Part shown: piece after piece, positions 1-8,697 of the stretch
Layout: every line of letters starts with the position of its first letter
How positions within the stretch are numbered: position 1 is the first letter of the stretch
NCBI GenBank assembly: GCA_036265385.1
Contig: DATAPD010000055.1
Location: 62,001-126,000 of the forward strand
From: DATAPD01 sp036265385
Lineage (GTDB): Bacteria; Acidobacteriota; Terriglobia; Terriglobales; Acidobacteriaceae
Length of the DNA: 64,000 nt
Direction: 5' to 3'
Program-made: the position numbers and the translations under genes
Notes under the pieces: generated by a model
Told to the model about the DNA's origin: nothing
The model's database searches: none
Seen by the model: the letters and a program-made list of their open reading frames with translations, nothing else

Positions 1-989
1 CGATCCGCAAAGAAATACAACGCATAGGCAGGGAAAAACACGGCCAGTGGCACGCACACCAGCGCGATGACGTACAGCAATACTGCGAGCGCAATCAATC
101 CCAAAGCGATACTGAACAGAATCACTGGCAACGTGAACGTCAGCCCCACAGCCTTCCCCACAAAAAACAACACCACCCCAATGATTCCCACAGGGATCAT
201 CACCACCACGGTGGCCATCATCGAAACGATTCCGAACATGATTCCCGCGCCCATGGCGAGCAGAATCTTCATCCCGATATATCCAGCGTATCCGCCCACG
301 TCATCCTTCATCATCGAAAGCAACCGACTCCACGAGTCGAAGATGCCCCGGCGCTCGAGTGCCATTTGCGGTACAACAAAATCTTTCGTCAATACCTGGA
401 CCAACAGCATCACCAAAGCGAAAATCGCGAATAAAAAGAAGAACGGAAGCACCGCGAGAAAGACGCTGAAATCCGGCTTCTGATTGGACCGCACCGAATG
501 CAGAACTGACAGAATCACCGGGAAAAACAGGACAAGCGCAATCCCAATCCCCAACACGCTCAATCCCATCTGCCACCAGAAGTAACTCCACCCTTGGTCT
601 TGCCAGCGTTGCCAGCCGCCTTTTAAATCACAGTTCTTCTTCACGACTGATTCGAACAGCATGAACCGGCTGATGCTGCTCATAAATATCCAGACGATCA
701 TCAGCACGACTCCGCTTCCTACCAGCACTACGAGTAACGTGCCCACCAACGCGGGATCCAGTCCTCGTAGCAACTCACCGGCTCCCGCAAAATGCTGCGA
801 CTTTGGAGACACGGACGATTGCTGCAAAAAGCTGAATGGATTTCCGCATCCCCCGCCCGTGCTCAACTCCCCTGTTGCTAATCCGAGAAGAGCCAGGCGA
901 ACCCATTGGCCAAAGCGGAATGGCGTGAACAATTGCTTCTGCGTGTGTTGAAAGGTAGGAGATAAAACGTCAATCGCTGACTTGGCCAA
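1..989 (-). CDS. Polytopic membrane protein, 3' part beyond left edge
   Basis: An open frame runs from the left edge to a TTG at 989 with no internal stop, about 329 residues. I read it by hand on the minus strand because it has no stop inside the window. GGAG lies 7 nt before the TTG and an in-frame TGA lies a little further upstream, so the start is well bounded. The protein opens with a soluble stretch (SAIDVLSPTFQH), then shows several long hydrophobic segments with glycine-rich turns (near GLDPALVGTLLVVLVG, LSVLGIGIALVLFF and GIIGVVLFFVGKAVG). It is an integral membrane protein of unknown function. It lies 90 bp downstream of two ABC permeases on the same strand, so it may be co-transcribed with them. 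I cannot assign a family with confidence. Confidence 0.72.
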   Translation of the reverse strand, partial: MAKSAIDVLSPTFQHTQKQLFTPFRFGQWVRLALLGLATGELSTGGGCGNPFSFLQQSSVSPKSQHFAGAGELLRGLDPALVGTLLVVLVGSGVVLMIVWIFMSSISRFMLFESVVKKNCDLKGGWQRWQDQGWSYFWWQMGLSVLGIGIALVLFFPVILSVLHSVRSNQKPDFSVFLAVLPFFFLFAIFALVMLLVQVLTKDFVVPQMALERRGIFDSWSRLLSMMKDDVGGYAGYIGMKILLAMGAGIMFGIVSMMATVVVMIPVGIIGVVLFFVGKAVGLTFTLPVILFSIALGLIALAVLLYVIALVCVPLAVFFPAYALYFFAD

Positions 990-1079
990 CGCGGAACTCC
1001 ACTTTCTGAATTCACATGCTCGGCCTGAACTTACTTGCTGCGCCTCCGCTGGTCAACGGCTTTTTGCCGCCGCACAGGA

Positions 1080-2342
1080 TTATTCATACCGGAGTGCTTC
1101 AACCGGGTCCAACTTCGCTGCGCGCGACGCCGGAACCATTCCACTCGCGACGCCCACTAACAAGAGTACCCCCGCCGAAATCATCACCGTCATCATCGAG
1201 ATCTTCAGGTGAATGTCGCCCTTCCCAGACTCGTCTTCAAACAACGGTCCCATCATCGGCAACGTTCCCACCGCCGCCGCTACTGCATAGGACACCATGA
1301 TTCCCAGCAATCCGCCCAGCATCATGATCAGCAGAGTTTCCGCCAGGAACTGCGCCTGAATATGCCATTTCTTCGCACCTAATGCTCGGCGCAACCCAAT
1401 CTCTCGGATTCGTTCATCCACTGACACCAGCATGATGTTCATCACGCCCACGGCTCCAATCCCGAGCGTGAGCGTTCCGATAAACGTCAACAGTACTTCC
1501 AACCCGATCGTGATCCCATCGATCACCGGACGAAACTCGTCTCGCCCGAACATTTGAATTGCCTTTTCATCCGTCGGTGAAAACTGCTGACGCGTCGCGA
1601 CCGCGGCCCGCACCTGTGCCATTGCGCGCTTTTCAAAATGCGGGGCAATCGGCTCGAACACCATCACCGCGGCATATCGCGTGTTCCAGAGATCGCCTGC
1701 CGCGCTGTAGGGAATCCATGCCGACTCATCGTCACTGGAAAAATAATTGCTCAATTGAATTTTCCGCGCCATCACGCCGATCACCGTGAAGCGCACGCCG
1801 CCGATCAACACCGTCTCGCCCACTGCGGGCCTGCCGCTGAAGAGCTGCTCGCGTGTACGTCCGCCCAGAAACACCACGCGCCGACGCTCCATCTCGTCGC
1901 TCGAGTTGATCCACCGACCTTCCGCGGGCACCTCATTCCGCATCTCGCCGTACTCCGGACAAACGCCTCGCACCGCGGCGGTTCCTACCATCCGATCGCC
2001 ATAACTGATCCCCGGACGCCTCACCGTTTCCAAACAAGCATGTCGCACGAGGGGCGCCGTCTCTTTCACCATGTCCAGATCGGCTTGCTCAAAGACAACT
2101 TTCTTGCCTGCTCGTTGTCCGCCTGGCTGTTCACTGGTTTGCTGTGGCCAGCAAATCACCGCTCCTTTTCCAAACGCGTCAAATCCATTCACCAGTACCG
2201 ATCGAAAACTCTGACCGTAAGCAATGAGCAGCGTGACCGTCGCGATTCCCCAAACGATGCCAAGCATCGTCAAAACGCTTCGCGTCCGATTTCGCTTCAG
2301 GGCGATCCACGCTTCGCTCACGACTTGTCCAATCATTCCCAT
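1080..2342 (-). CDS. ABC transporter permease, MacB/FtsX type
   Basis: 420 residues. The N-terminal segment (EAWIALKRNRTRSVLTMLG, then a first membrane helix) leads into a large extracytoplasmic MacB-like periplasmic core domain, followed by three C-terminal helices of the FtsX fold with the usual EIGLRRALGAKK loop and the ending PASRAAKLDPVEALRYE. Family members couple ATP hydrolysis in the cytoplasm to mechanical work on periplasmic substrates such as antibiotics, lipoproteins or peptides. No ATPase gene is visible next to it, so it may use one encoded outside the window. It follows a second, paralogous permease after a 102-bp gap, so the two may form a heterodimer. Substrate unknown. Confidence 0.9.
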   Translation of the reverse strand: MGMIGQVVSEAWIALKRNRTRSVLTMLGIVWGIATVTLLIAYGQSFRSVLVNGFDAFGKGAVICWPQQTSEQPGGQRAGKKVVFEQADLDMVKETAPLVRHACLETVRRPGISYGDRMVGTAAVRGVCPEYGEMRNEVPAEGRWINSSDEMERRRVVFLGGRTREQLFSGRPAVGETVLIGGVRFTVIGVMARKIQLSNYFSSDDESAWIPYSAAGDLWNTRYAAVMVFEPIAPHFEKRAMAQVRAAVATRQQFSPTDEKAIQMFGRDEFRPVIDGITIGLEVLLTFIGTLTLGIGAVGVMNIMLVSVDERIREIGLRRALGAKKWHIQAQFLAETLLIMMLGGLLGIMVSYAVAAAVGTLPMMGPLFEDESGKGDIHLKISMMTVMISAGVLLLVGVASGMVPASRAAKLDPVEALRYE

Positions 2343-2444
2343 AAACCGGCTTTCAGGCGATTAGCACTTGATGTTTGGTGCGTATTTAGCAATTGGACAC
2401 GAGCTAAAACTGCTAAGCGCTAAGTACTAACTGCTAATTGCTTT
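2343..2444. repeat. Degenerate 7-bp TTAGC tandem repeat between permease genes
   Basis: On the minus strand this gap contains successive units of about 7 bp built on TTAGC (AGCAA, TTAGCAG, TTAGTAC, TTAGCGC, TTAGCAG, TTTTAGC, and a further GCTAA near the other end). The units keep phase but vary in the last two bases. The array is AT-rich against a GC-rich background and contains no gene. Confidence 0.6.
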
Positions 2445-3704
2445 CTATCCCCCCGCCTCATATCGCAGCGCTTCTATCGGATCAATCGATGCCGCACGCC
2501 GCGCCGGATACAGGGCCGAGATCACGGCGATCAAGCCCAGGAGCAACACCGCAATCGCTCCGCTTTCCCACGTCGGCAGCAAGCCGGCAAAGAAATCCGG
2601 CATCGGCAACAGATTCACCAGCCAACAAATCGAGAATGCAATCGCTAATCCCGTTCCACCGCTGACGAGCGCAATGAGCAGCGCCTCCACGAAGAACTGT
2701 TTCAGGATGCTTCCAGCCGGTGCGCCCAGCGCTTTCCTCACGCCAATTTCTCGCGTGCGCTCTCGCACCGCGACAAGCATCACGTTCATCACCCCAAGTC
2801 CGCCAAGAAACAGCGTTACGACTCCCACGGCACCCAAAAAATATTTCATGCCGTCCGTCATCGTCTTAAACGCTTTTGCTTCCTGCACCGTGTCCCAGAT
2901 CGGACACGCTTCTTTATCATTCGGATCGAAATTGTGCATGCGACCCAGCGCGCGCCTCACCTCTGATTTGCACGCCTCGTGCGCGTCCACGGATTTCGGC
3001 ATCACCAGCATCTGATCGAACGTGTACGGAGTTCCCGGCGGCTTGTCTGGAAAATCGCGCCGCATCGTCGTAAACGGAATGAAAATCTTGTTTACGTCCC
3101 ACCCGTCGTAGCTCGAATCTTGCTTCTTCTTCGCCATTACTCCAATCACGACGTAGGGCGAATTATTCAGATACACCAGTTGCCCTACCGCCGGACGCCC
3201 ACCGAACAATTGTTTTTTCGCATCCGATCCCAGGAACGCCACCCGCCGTCCTTCCCGCTCATCATCCCAGTTGTAGAAACGCCCCTCGCCCGCGTCCAGG
3301 CTGCGGATATACGCAAACGGAGGCAGCGACCCCGTCACCAGGAATGCCGCCGCGTTGTAGTTTGTGTGGGAACGGACGTCTTGCTGCTCAAGCTCAGGAA
3401 TCACATACTGGCAATCGACTGCCTCATCACTAACACCCTTAACATCGGTGTCGACCCAGTGCACCTCGCGTCCTGCGCGTTGTCCTCCGGCCTGCAGGCT
3501 CGTGCGGCCATGGAACACGATCATCACGTCGCGGCCCAGGGTCTCTGCTTGCTTGGCCTGCCCGACTCGTAAGCCTTCGCCGGCCGCCGTCATCAATACG
3601 ATCGATACCACTCCCCACGCGATCCCAAACATGGTGAGCAGTGTTCGCAACTTGTGCGCCCACAGTGTTCGGAACACGTCGCGGATGAGGTCGCCGAGTA
3701 CCAT
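2445..3704 (-). CDS. ABC transporter permease, MacB/FtsX type
   Basis: 419 residues, a paralogue of the downstream permease with the same order of parts: N-terminal helix (TLWAHKLRTLLTMFGIAWG), large periplasmic MacB-like domain up to about residue 270, then three helices carrying the loop EIGVRKALGAPAG and the ending PARRAASIDPIEALRYE. It probably pairs with the 1080-2342 product in one transporter. An MacB-type ATPase and an HlyD-like adaptor, which often accompany such permeases, are not present here. Nothing in the sequence shows the substrate. Confidence 0.9.
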   Translation of the reverse strand: MVLGDLIRDVFRTLWAHKLRTLLTMFGIAWGVVSIVLMTAAGEGLRVGQAKQAETLGRDVMIVFHGRTSLQAGGQRAGREVHWVDTDVKGVSDEAVDCQYVIPELEQQDVRSHTNYNAAAFLVTGSLPPFAYIRSLDAGEGRFYNWDDEREGRRVAFLGSDAKKQLFGGRPAVGQLVYLNNSPYVVIGVMAKKKQDSSYDGWDVNKIFIPFTTMRRDFPDKPPGTPYTFDQMLVMPKSVDAHEACKSEVRRALGRMHNFDPNDKEACPIWDTVQEAKAFKTMTDGMKYFLGAVGVVTLFLGGLGVMNVMLVAVRERTREIGVRKALGAPAGSILKQFFVEALLIALVSGGTGLAIAFSICWLVNLLPMPDFFAGLLPTWESGAIAVLLLGLIAVISALYPARRAASIDPIEALRYEAGG

Positions 3705-3993
3705 CGTCTTTTTGACGCGCCCGCGGCGGACAGGTGAGCCAACCCTTCCGAATGAGCCAAATTATTGAAACCAAGGCTCGCGGACGCAGGCGGCTCAGAA
3801 ACACTCCGCCCTCATCTTTAGGTACGCAGGTGTGCTTGGATTTGTTCGCAAAATCTCAGGTAATTACATGCCTCTTGGTCTGGCTCAATGAGAACGATAG
3901 TCCGTTAACAACAGAACAGGCTTGACTCGCGCGGTAAGATATTGTCGTTCTCTTATATGGCTTAATCCTGATTCGCCACACCAAGGAGGAGCC

Positions 3994-4392
3994 ATGCCTA
4001 CTCTCTGGAAATTAGCTCTCCTGCCTGTTCTCACATTCTCCACGCTTCCGCTTATCGCCCAAAGAGTTCAGAACTCAAGCGCGCCGAAATATGACATGCA
4101 GGCTGAGACGAAAATGAAAGGGACCATTGAGGAAGTCAAAATTCCACCTAAGGGCCGAGAGAAAGAAATTGTGCACCTGTTGGTGAAGACTACAGCGGAT
4201 ACAACCGACGTCTATCTCTGCCCCAAATCTTTTTTAGAAATGCTGGGAATGAACTTCAGCAAAGGTGATGAACTTGGCTTCACCGGCTCGCGGGTCAAGC
4301 AGGGCGAGTTGGAGTTCATTCTTGTCCGCGAAATCGTGAAGGGTACTGACACATTTGTCCTTCGCGATGGCAAAGGCAACCCCGTCTGGTGA
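3994..4392 (+). CDS. Small secreted protein, possible OB-like fold
   Basis: 132 residues from the ATG at 3994, which has AAGGAGGA just upstream; the reading frame extends to 3922 but that part has no ribosome binding site. A Sec signal peptide (LALLPVLTFSTLPLIAQ) is followed by a soluble domain with KMKGTIEEVK, a VYLCPKSFLEMLGM segment, a glycine turn (KGDELGFTGSRVK) and the ending FVLRDGKGNPVW. Alternating beta-strand character and the KGTI/VRE pattern suggest a small beta-barrel, but that is inference. Acts outside the inner membrane. Function unknown. Confidence 0.75.
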   Translation: MPTLWKLALLPVLTFSTLPLIAQRVQNSSAPKYDMQAETKMKGTIEEVKIPPKGREKEIVHLLVKTTADTTDVYLCPKSFLEMLGMNFSKGDELGFTGSRVKQGELEFILVREIVKGTDTFVLRDGKGNPVW

Positions 4393-4598
4393 TAAACCCC
4401 GCCTACTTAAGTGCGACATTCCCGCTATTCGAACCTGCTGACTACAGGCGAATGCTTGGTTAGTGCTGTTGCATCCTCCGATTTGAAAGATTCGAACCCG
4501 AGAAGTGCTGTCATTACTGACAGTAGGTCCGCCCCGCCGCCGTTGATTGAATGATAGAGAAAGAGCCTGTAACGGCAGACGTCAATGAGGGAGGGGCA

Positions 4599-5261
4599 AT
4601 GTTCCCGGAGTTGCGTATTGGAAGAAACTGGTTTGTGATCGTGATCGCATGCACCATTTCCGCGATGGCGCAGCAGTCGTCCTCAGTTTCAGCTAGTCAA
4701 GTCTGGAATGATTTGACTGCTGGCAACCAGCGATTTGTACTTGGCCAGACTACGGCGCACGATTTTCGCGCTCAGCGGAAAGCCCTGATCAAGACTCAAC
4801 GCCCACGAGTCGCGATACTCAGTTGCTCGGACAGCCGTGTGCCTCCGGAGTTGGTCTTTGATGCGGGGCTGGGCGAATTGTTTGTGGTGCGCTCTGCTGG
4901 CGAGGATGGTGATCCTCTATCGATCGGCAGTCTCGAATACGCGGTTGAGCACCTCGGCTCAAGCGTGATCGTAGTGATGGGACATCAAAGCTGCGGTGCC
5001 GTGACGGCAGCCTGTTCGGGGTCGAAGTCGGAGTCGGTTAATCTGGATGCCGTCGTAGCCCCCATTCTTTCTTCGCGCGCCAAGATGGATCCGAAGAGGC
5101 CTGAAAGAATTGATCTCGCTGTCCACGATCACATACACCAAGTCGCGCAGGAAATACTTGCAAAGAGCACATTACTCAAAAAGGCCGTTGAGGAAGGTAA
5201 GCTGACCGTCATTGAAGCGTATTACTCCTTAGACAGCGGAGAAGTGAGCAAACAACACTAA
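4599..5261 (+). CDS. Secreted beta-class carbonic anhydrase
   Basis: 220 residues from ATG 4599, preceded by GGGAGGGGC; an upstream in-frame ATG at 4551 lacks a site. Residues 1-25 form a signal peptide ending in SAMAQQ, so the enzyme is exported. The zinc and catalytic residues of beta carbonic anhydrases are all present: Cys76, Asp78 and Arg80 in SCSDSR, then His129 and Cys132 in GHQSCGAV. It should interconvert CO2 and bicarbonate in the periplasm. The first attC-like site lies a few bases after its stop, so it may be the cargo of a cassette. Product call is secure; the physiological role is not visible. Confidence 0.9.
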   Translation: MFPELRIGRNWFVIVIACTISAMAQQSSSVSASQVWNDLTAGNQRFVLGQTTAHDFRAQRKALIKTQRPRVAILSCSDSRVPPELVFDAGLGELFVVRSAGEDGDPLSIGSLEYAVEHLGSSVIVVMGHQSCGAVTAACSGSKSESVNLDAVVAPILSSRAKMDPKRPERIDLAVHDHIHQVAQEILAKSTLLKKAVEEGKLTVIEAYYSLDSGEVSKQH

Positions 5262-5267
5262 AAAACA

Positions 5268-5302
5268 ATTGCCGTAAAATCGCCATTACATTCACTGACG
5301 GA
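5268..5302 (+). repeat. attC-like site S1 (left arm)
   Basis: Contains the left-arm pattern GCCGTAAAATCGCCATTACA followed by TTCACTGACGG, starting 7 bp after the carbonic anhydrase stop. The right arm is not recognisable. One of about 17 related intergenic sites in this window. Confidence 0.5.
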
Positions 5303-5310
5303 GATCGTTC

Positions 5311-5769
5311 CTACTGCCATCTCGATTGCACAGCGGAGAACACACAACCGCCCAAGGTAACGATCAGCAGCGCAGCAAGTGAGCCGTCGTAAGTAGCTAA
5401 TACATACGTGTACACGGGGATCACAGAGAGTAGAATCGACCGAACTAGCCAGCCAATGCCTTCAGGACTTCTGAAACCTCCTCCTGAAAAACTCGCGTTT
5501 AACATCATAAATAGTCCACTGAATAGCCAGACTCCAACGATCATGAGCAATCCGACACGCCTTTGTGCCCGACCTCTAACACACCTCTTTGTGGCGTGAA
5601 AGGTGAGCAGAAAACTCAAAGGCATTGACGCAGTCAAGACCAGCACATCTCGTCCCTTGAAGTCCAGACCTCGTATCGCATGAACTAGCGTATCCGTCCA
5701 CCAGAAAGCGATAGCTCCCAATGACAGCAATTCGAGTGTCCGTGACCAAGCCAGAGACGAGGAGCGCAT
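5311..5769 (-). CDS. Hypothetical membrane protein
   Basis: 152 residues if translation starts at the ATG at 5769; the frame stays open to an ATG at 5865, but that extension is not hydrophobic and looks unlike coding sequence. The protein has at least four predicted membrane segments (near LELLSLGAIAFWWTDTL, VLVLTASMPLSFLL, VGLLMIVGVWLFSGLFMML and SILLSVIPVYTYVL) joined by short basic loops. No family recognised. It is read opposite to the carbonic anhydrase and lies directly behind site S1. Confidence 0.55.
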   Translation of the reverse strand: MRSSSLAWSRTLELLSLGAIAFWWTDTLVHAIRGLDFKGRDVLVLTASMPLSFLLTFHATKRCVRGRAQRRVGLLMIVGVWLFSGLFMMLNASFSGGGFRSPEGIGWLVRSILLSVIPVYTYVLATYDGSLAALLIVTLGGCVFSAVQSRWQ

Positions 5770-6041
5770 CGGGGAATCATTATCCCCAAAATGCACATTG
5801 TGGGCGAGTACCAGGTAATTAACGCGTTGGAAACCGGAAGATGCCGCCCGCTTCGCGCTTAACATCCGAAGTTCGTTGAAGAATCCATCTGTCGAGGATT
5901 CCTCCGCACTGTGGAATTTCGTTGAGGATATGCCAGTCTCGCCCCGCTAACCCCAGGTGAGTCTAGAAAAGGTCGCAAGTTCCCCCGCCTGCGCCGTTCC
6001 TATCGTGGATAGTCTTCAGAAACGACGACGGCTGCGAAGAA

Positions 6042-6437
6042 TTGGAAGATCAACCCAAAAATTGCCGAAGAGAGGGTTTCACTCTAATTGAGATGATGGT
6101 CGTGATCAGCTTGATCCTGATTCTCGTCTCGATTGCGGTTCCCCTATACAACCGAGCCATCCAGCGAGCCAGGGAGGCGGTATTGCGCCAGAACCTGTTC
6201 ACGCTTCGTCAGGTAATCTCTCAATACACACTGGACAAACAGAGGGCACCGTTGTCCCTCGACGATTTGGTCAAGGCACACTACCTAAGACACATTCCCG
6301 TGAACCCATTGAGCAATCAGGAGGACTGGTTGGTGGAAGAGGAAGAAGACCCGATTCAGCAAGAACGAGAAATTTCCGATGTTCGCTGTGGGTTCAACGG
6401 GACTTCGAGTGATGGCACTCCCTACGAATCTTGGTAG
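6042..6437 (+). CDS. Type II secretion / type IV pilin-like pseudopilin
   Basis: 131 residues from a TTG start at 6042. The prepilin signature is clear: a short basic leader ending in G, then FTLIEMMVVISLILILVSIA, with Glu at position +5 after the peptidase cleavage site. The remaining sequence resembles GspG-like major pseudopilins (ENLFTLR-type helix, YTLDKQRAP, then a loop near PVNPLSNQEDW), and it ends with an acidic tract and GTPYESW. Prepilin peptidase and secretion machinery genes are not in the window. It stands alone between attC-like sites, so it may be a cassette-borne or orphan pseudopilin. Confidence 0.8.
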   Translation: MEDQPKNCRREGFTLIEMMVVISLILILVSIAVPLYNRAIQRAREAVLRQNLFTLRQVISQYTLDKQRAPLSLDDLVKAHYLRHIPVNPLSNQEDWLVEEEEDPIQQEREISDVRCGFNGTSSDGTPYESW

Positions 6438-6472
6438 CACAATCCGCTAAGACTGGGTGTCCGTATCGAGTA

Positions 6473-6499
6473 TTTTGAATGTCACGCCTGATTAAAACG
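6473..6499 (+). repeat. attC-like site S2 (degenerate right arm)
   Basis: TTGAATGTCACGCCTGATTA matches the right-arm end of the family (GTGTAATCGCCTG then an AT-rich box). It lies directly after the pseudopilin gene. The left arm is not clear. Confidence 0.4.
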
Positions 6500-6500
6500 T

Positions 6501-6812
6501 TTACGCGAGTTTGGTTTCCCCTGAATCGCTTCGATCTTGCTGCAATGAAAAAACTGCCTCCACCCGTGGTCCGCATCTCCAAAACGAAAGCGCGACAACC
6601 AAGAACACTAATATTCGCAAAACAGTGAAGACTGTGAGTATTAGGTAGTAGCTGGTCCAGTAGTCGTGTTGGGTAAGCGTACTACGCTCGTTCACATGAT
6701 GGATAAGCCCAAGCAGTCGGTCAGGCAAGTACGTGAGCTCGGTAAATGCCCACATGATTAGCAGTAACGCGAATGCGCGACTCACCATCGACACTATCTC
6801 TTTTCTCGACAT
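6501..6812 (-). CDS. Hypothetical small membrane protein
   Basis: 103 residues from the ATG at 6812, which has GGGAG at the right distance; an upstream start at 6851 does not. Three hydrophobic segments (ALLLIMWAFTELTYL, a weaker one near YYLILTVFTV, and ILVFLVVALSFW) and a hydrophilic tail (QQDRSDSGETKLA). Function and family unknown. It is oriented against the attC-like sites on either side. Confidence 0.65.
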   Translation of the reverse strand: MSRKEIVSMVSRAFALLLIMWAFTELTYLPDRLLGLIHHVNERSTLTQHDYWTSYYLILTVFTVLRILVFLVVALSFWRCGPRVEAVFSLQQDRSDSGETKLA

Positions 6813-6898
6813 TGTGAACTCCCGATGTTGATGTGCAACGGATTGTGCCACATACGTGGCGTTGTAGCTGAGGTTTGCTCAAAACCTCTTACGGGTGG

Positions 6899-6929
6899 GC
6901 CAATGAGTGATAACGCCTGATTGCATCAG
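6899..6929 (+). repeat. attC-like site S3 (right arm)
   Basis: Right arm CCAATGAGTGATAACGCC followed by TGATTGCATCAG. A short hairpin (AGGTTT/AAACCT) lies at 6871-6887 where the left half would be. The site separates a minus-strand gene from a plus-strand gene. Confidence 0.5.
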
Positions 6930-6982
6930 TCAGGAGGCATAATCAGGTGGAAGACCTCACATTTTCTACGGCGGAGTTTCAT

Positions 6983-7369
6983 GTGCGAAATCTACTTGTA
7001 CTTTCTCTTTTGCTGTCCAGCCTGACGGCGTTTGGTGCGGATCGCTGGCAATGGGTAAAGGCGAACAACAACACTGGCGGCTGGTCTCTATCCCAAGGGT
7101 TTGCGGAGGTTGTCGTCTCCGGCGAGCACTTCGAGGCGAAGCTGTTCTCTGACTCCGGTGAGCAGACCGAACTTCTCACGGGGACAATTCAGAAAGGTAC
7201 TGTAACCGCAAAGGAGCGAATCTTAGCTTCTGATTTTAGCGGGTCGACTTATCAAGGTAAGCTGGCAAAAAAGAGATGGCCTCAATTTTCTGGCACATCA
7301 GGCGGTGAGTCAATCACGTTGTCGGATGGATGGAACATGATAGGGCTGACAAGAAACTTGCCGAAATAA
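6983..7369 (+). CDS. Hypothetical secreted protein
   Basis: 128 residues from GTG 6983, with GGCGGAG six bases before it; the open frame reaches back to 6947 without a site. A signal peptide (NLLVLSLLLSSLTAFGA) is followed by a small beta-rich domain (WQWVKANNNTGGWSLSQG, then repeated G-x-I/V-x patterns and FSGTSGGESITLSDGWNMIG). It reads like a periplasmic or surface protein. No family recognised. It lies between sites S3 and S4 in the orientation expected for a cassette gene. Confidence 0.65.
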   Translation: MRNLLVLSLLLSSLTAFGADRWQWVKANNNTGGWSLSQGFAEVVVSGEHFEAKLFSDSGEQTELLTGTIQKGTVTAKERILASDFSGSTYQGKLAKKRWPQFSGTSGGESITLSDGWNMIGLTRNLPK

Positions 7370-7376
7370 TCGGTAA

Positions 7377-7458
7377 ATTGGCAAAACGTCTCATACACTC
7401 ATTGACCTGCACCCCTGGCTCCCGCGTGGATCAATAAGTGATAACGCCTTGTTACAAC
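7377..7458 (+). repeat. attC-like site S4, both arms
   Basis: Left arm 7377-7407 (ATTGGCAAAAC, spacer, ATACACTCATTGACC) and right arm 7428-7458 (GGATCAATAAGTGATAACG, then CCTTGTTACAAC) are complementary over about 14 bp with one extra base in the right arm. AAC flanks the left arm and GTT the right arm, with 5-6 nt spacers. Starts 8 bp after a stop codon. Confidence 0.6.
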
Positions 7459-7492
7459 TAATGTCATGATGAAGGTTGTTTCTCAACGATAA

Positions 7493-7726
7493 ATGTGCTG
7501 GCGGAGAGTTCTGCAAACCCTCGGAATTTTTGCCATCGGTGCGATGGTGGGTACTTTTGCCGGAGCGCTCGTTGGTGCATTCCTCCTATCCTCTAATCTC
7601 GATGGCCGTGCTCCCGGCGATGGCTTCATAATTCTTTTCTGCTTAAGTCTCGGATTTGTTCTTGCGCTTCCAGTATCTACTTTGCTGGCAGTGTGGAATT
7701 GGTATCGCTTCCGTACTCGCGGATAA
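7493..7726 (+). CDS. Hypothetical two-helix membrane protein
   Basis: 77 residues. Two membrane helices with small residues (LGIFAIGAMVGTFAGALVGAFLL and IILFCLSLGFVLALPVSTLLAV) are separated by a short polar loop and followed by a basic end (WYRFRTRG). The GxxxG-like spacing in helix 1 could support oligomerisation, which is inference. No clear ribosome binding site before the ATG. Between sites S4 and S5. Function unknown. Confidence 0.5.
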   Translation: MCWRRVLQTLGIFAIGAMVGTFAGALVGAFLLSSNLDGRAPGDGFIILFCLSLGFVLALPVSTLLAVWNWYRFRTRG

Positions 7727-7730
7727 CCTC

Positions 7731-7800
7731 CTGAAAATGGACACTGCGATTACATGCAGACCAGGTGCGAGTCAATGAGTTTCAACGCCTGATTGCGACC
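7731..7800 (+). repeat. attC-like site S5, both arms
   Basis: Left arm 7731-7762 (GCGATTACA then TGCAGACC) and right arm 7769-7800 (GAGTCAATGAGTTTCAACG then CCTGATTGCGACC), loop of 6 nt. The arms are less complementary than in S4 and S6. Starts 5 bp after the 7726 stop. Confidence 0.5.
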
Positions 7801-7950
7801 GTTGACACCTTTCGTTTTGCGATGTCCGCTAGTAAATGACTGGCCGTGCATGAGGATTTTTTTCCACCTTTGCTTTTGTCGAAACCCGGCCGTTATGTCT
7901 GCCTCTGGCAACCCGTTACTCCTCTTCCGATGCCTGCCGCAGCATACTTT

Positions 7951-8559
7951 TCACCTTTTCAATTTCCTCTTTTTGCTCCAGCCGCCTAAATCGAGAGCAA
8001 CACGGATGCACGCCGCGCGCAACTCATCCGCAAGAGTGCGATCGACCATGGTTCTGGCCACGATCATGCCTCCTATCGACAGCGACGCTATGCTCTGTGC
8101 CGTAATGCGGCGACGTCGGCCGTTCTGGGGTAAGCTACGTTCCAGAACGCTTACCATCGCTTTGAACACGGTCTCGAACGCTCGCCTTGCATCGGCACCG
8201 CTCCGCGCAACATCTGTCGGCAGCGCCACCATCGGGCAGGAGTCCTCGACATTCTCAAAATGCTGACGTGAAAGATAGGCGCGAACAACCTGCGGACCAA
8301 CGTCGGTCGATGAGAGATCCACGTGCACGCCCTCCCAGCAGCTTTTCCACTCTGGGTCTGTGAAAAAGCAACCCAATACCTCGGCGTAGAGATCGCTCTT
8401 GCTGTTGAAATAACTATAGAATCCGCCGTGCGTCAAACCCGCCCCTGCCATGATCTGGCTGACCGAAACGCTCTCAAAACCGTATCGATTGAACAACCTG
8501 CGTGCGCTGTCGATGATGCTTTTTTTGACCGCTGCTCGATGACCCGCTGGATACGACAT
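7951..8559 (-). CDS. TetR/AcrR family transcriptional regulator
   Basis: 202 residues from ATG 8559, with AAGGAG ideally placed; the frame extends to 8598 without a site. The N-terminal helix-turn-helix is typical (ARRLFNRYGFESVSVSQIMAGAGLTHGGFYSYFNSKSDLYAEVL), followed by an all-helical ligand-binding domain with a Cys-Pro (SCPMVALPTDVARS) pattern seen in TetR regulators of the TetR_C-like group. Likely a dimeric repressor. It is divergent from the SRPBCC gene at 8698, and the 138-bp gap probably holds its operator. Ligand unknown. Confidence 0.9.
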   Translation of the reverse strand: MSYPAGHRAAVKKSIIDSARRLFNRYGFESVSVSQIMAGAGLTHGGFYSYFNSKSDLYAEVLGCFFTDPEWKSCWEGVHVDLSSTDVGPQVVRAYLSRQHFENVEDSCPMVALPTDVARSGADARRAFETVFKAMVSVLERSLPQNGRRRRITAQSIASLSIGGMIVARTMVDRTLADELRAACIRVALDLGGWSKKRKLKR

Positions 8560-8697
8560 GACGAACTCCTTACCTTGTCGACGGGCAAAGTATGCCATCG
8601 AAGTAGCTCACGCCACCTCAAAATATTATCTTGAACATATTTTCATGCCCTGTTTTCATGCGACCGACAGGTGAGCAGTACGAAAGCGAGGACGCTG

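Noticed and set aside
4420..4520. tRNA-like strings (TTCGAACCTG and TTCGAACCCG)
   Set aside because: T-loop-like sequences occur twice, but no 5-bp T stem, anticodon arm or acceptor stem could be formed around either. The first also weakly resembles a right arm of the attC-like family (ACAGGCGAATG), too weak to list as a site.
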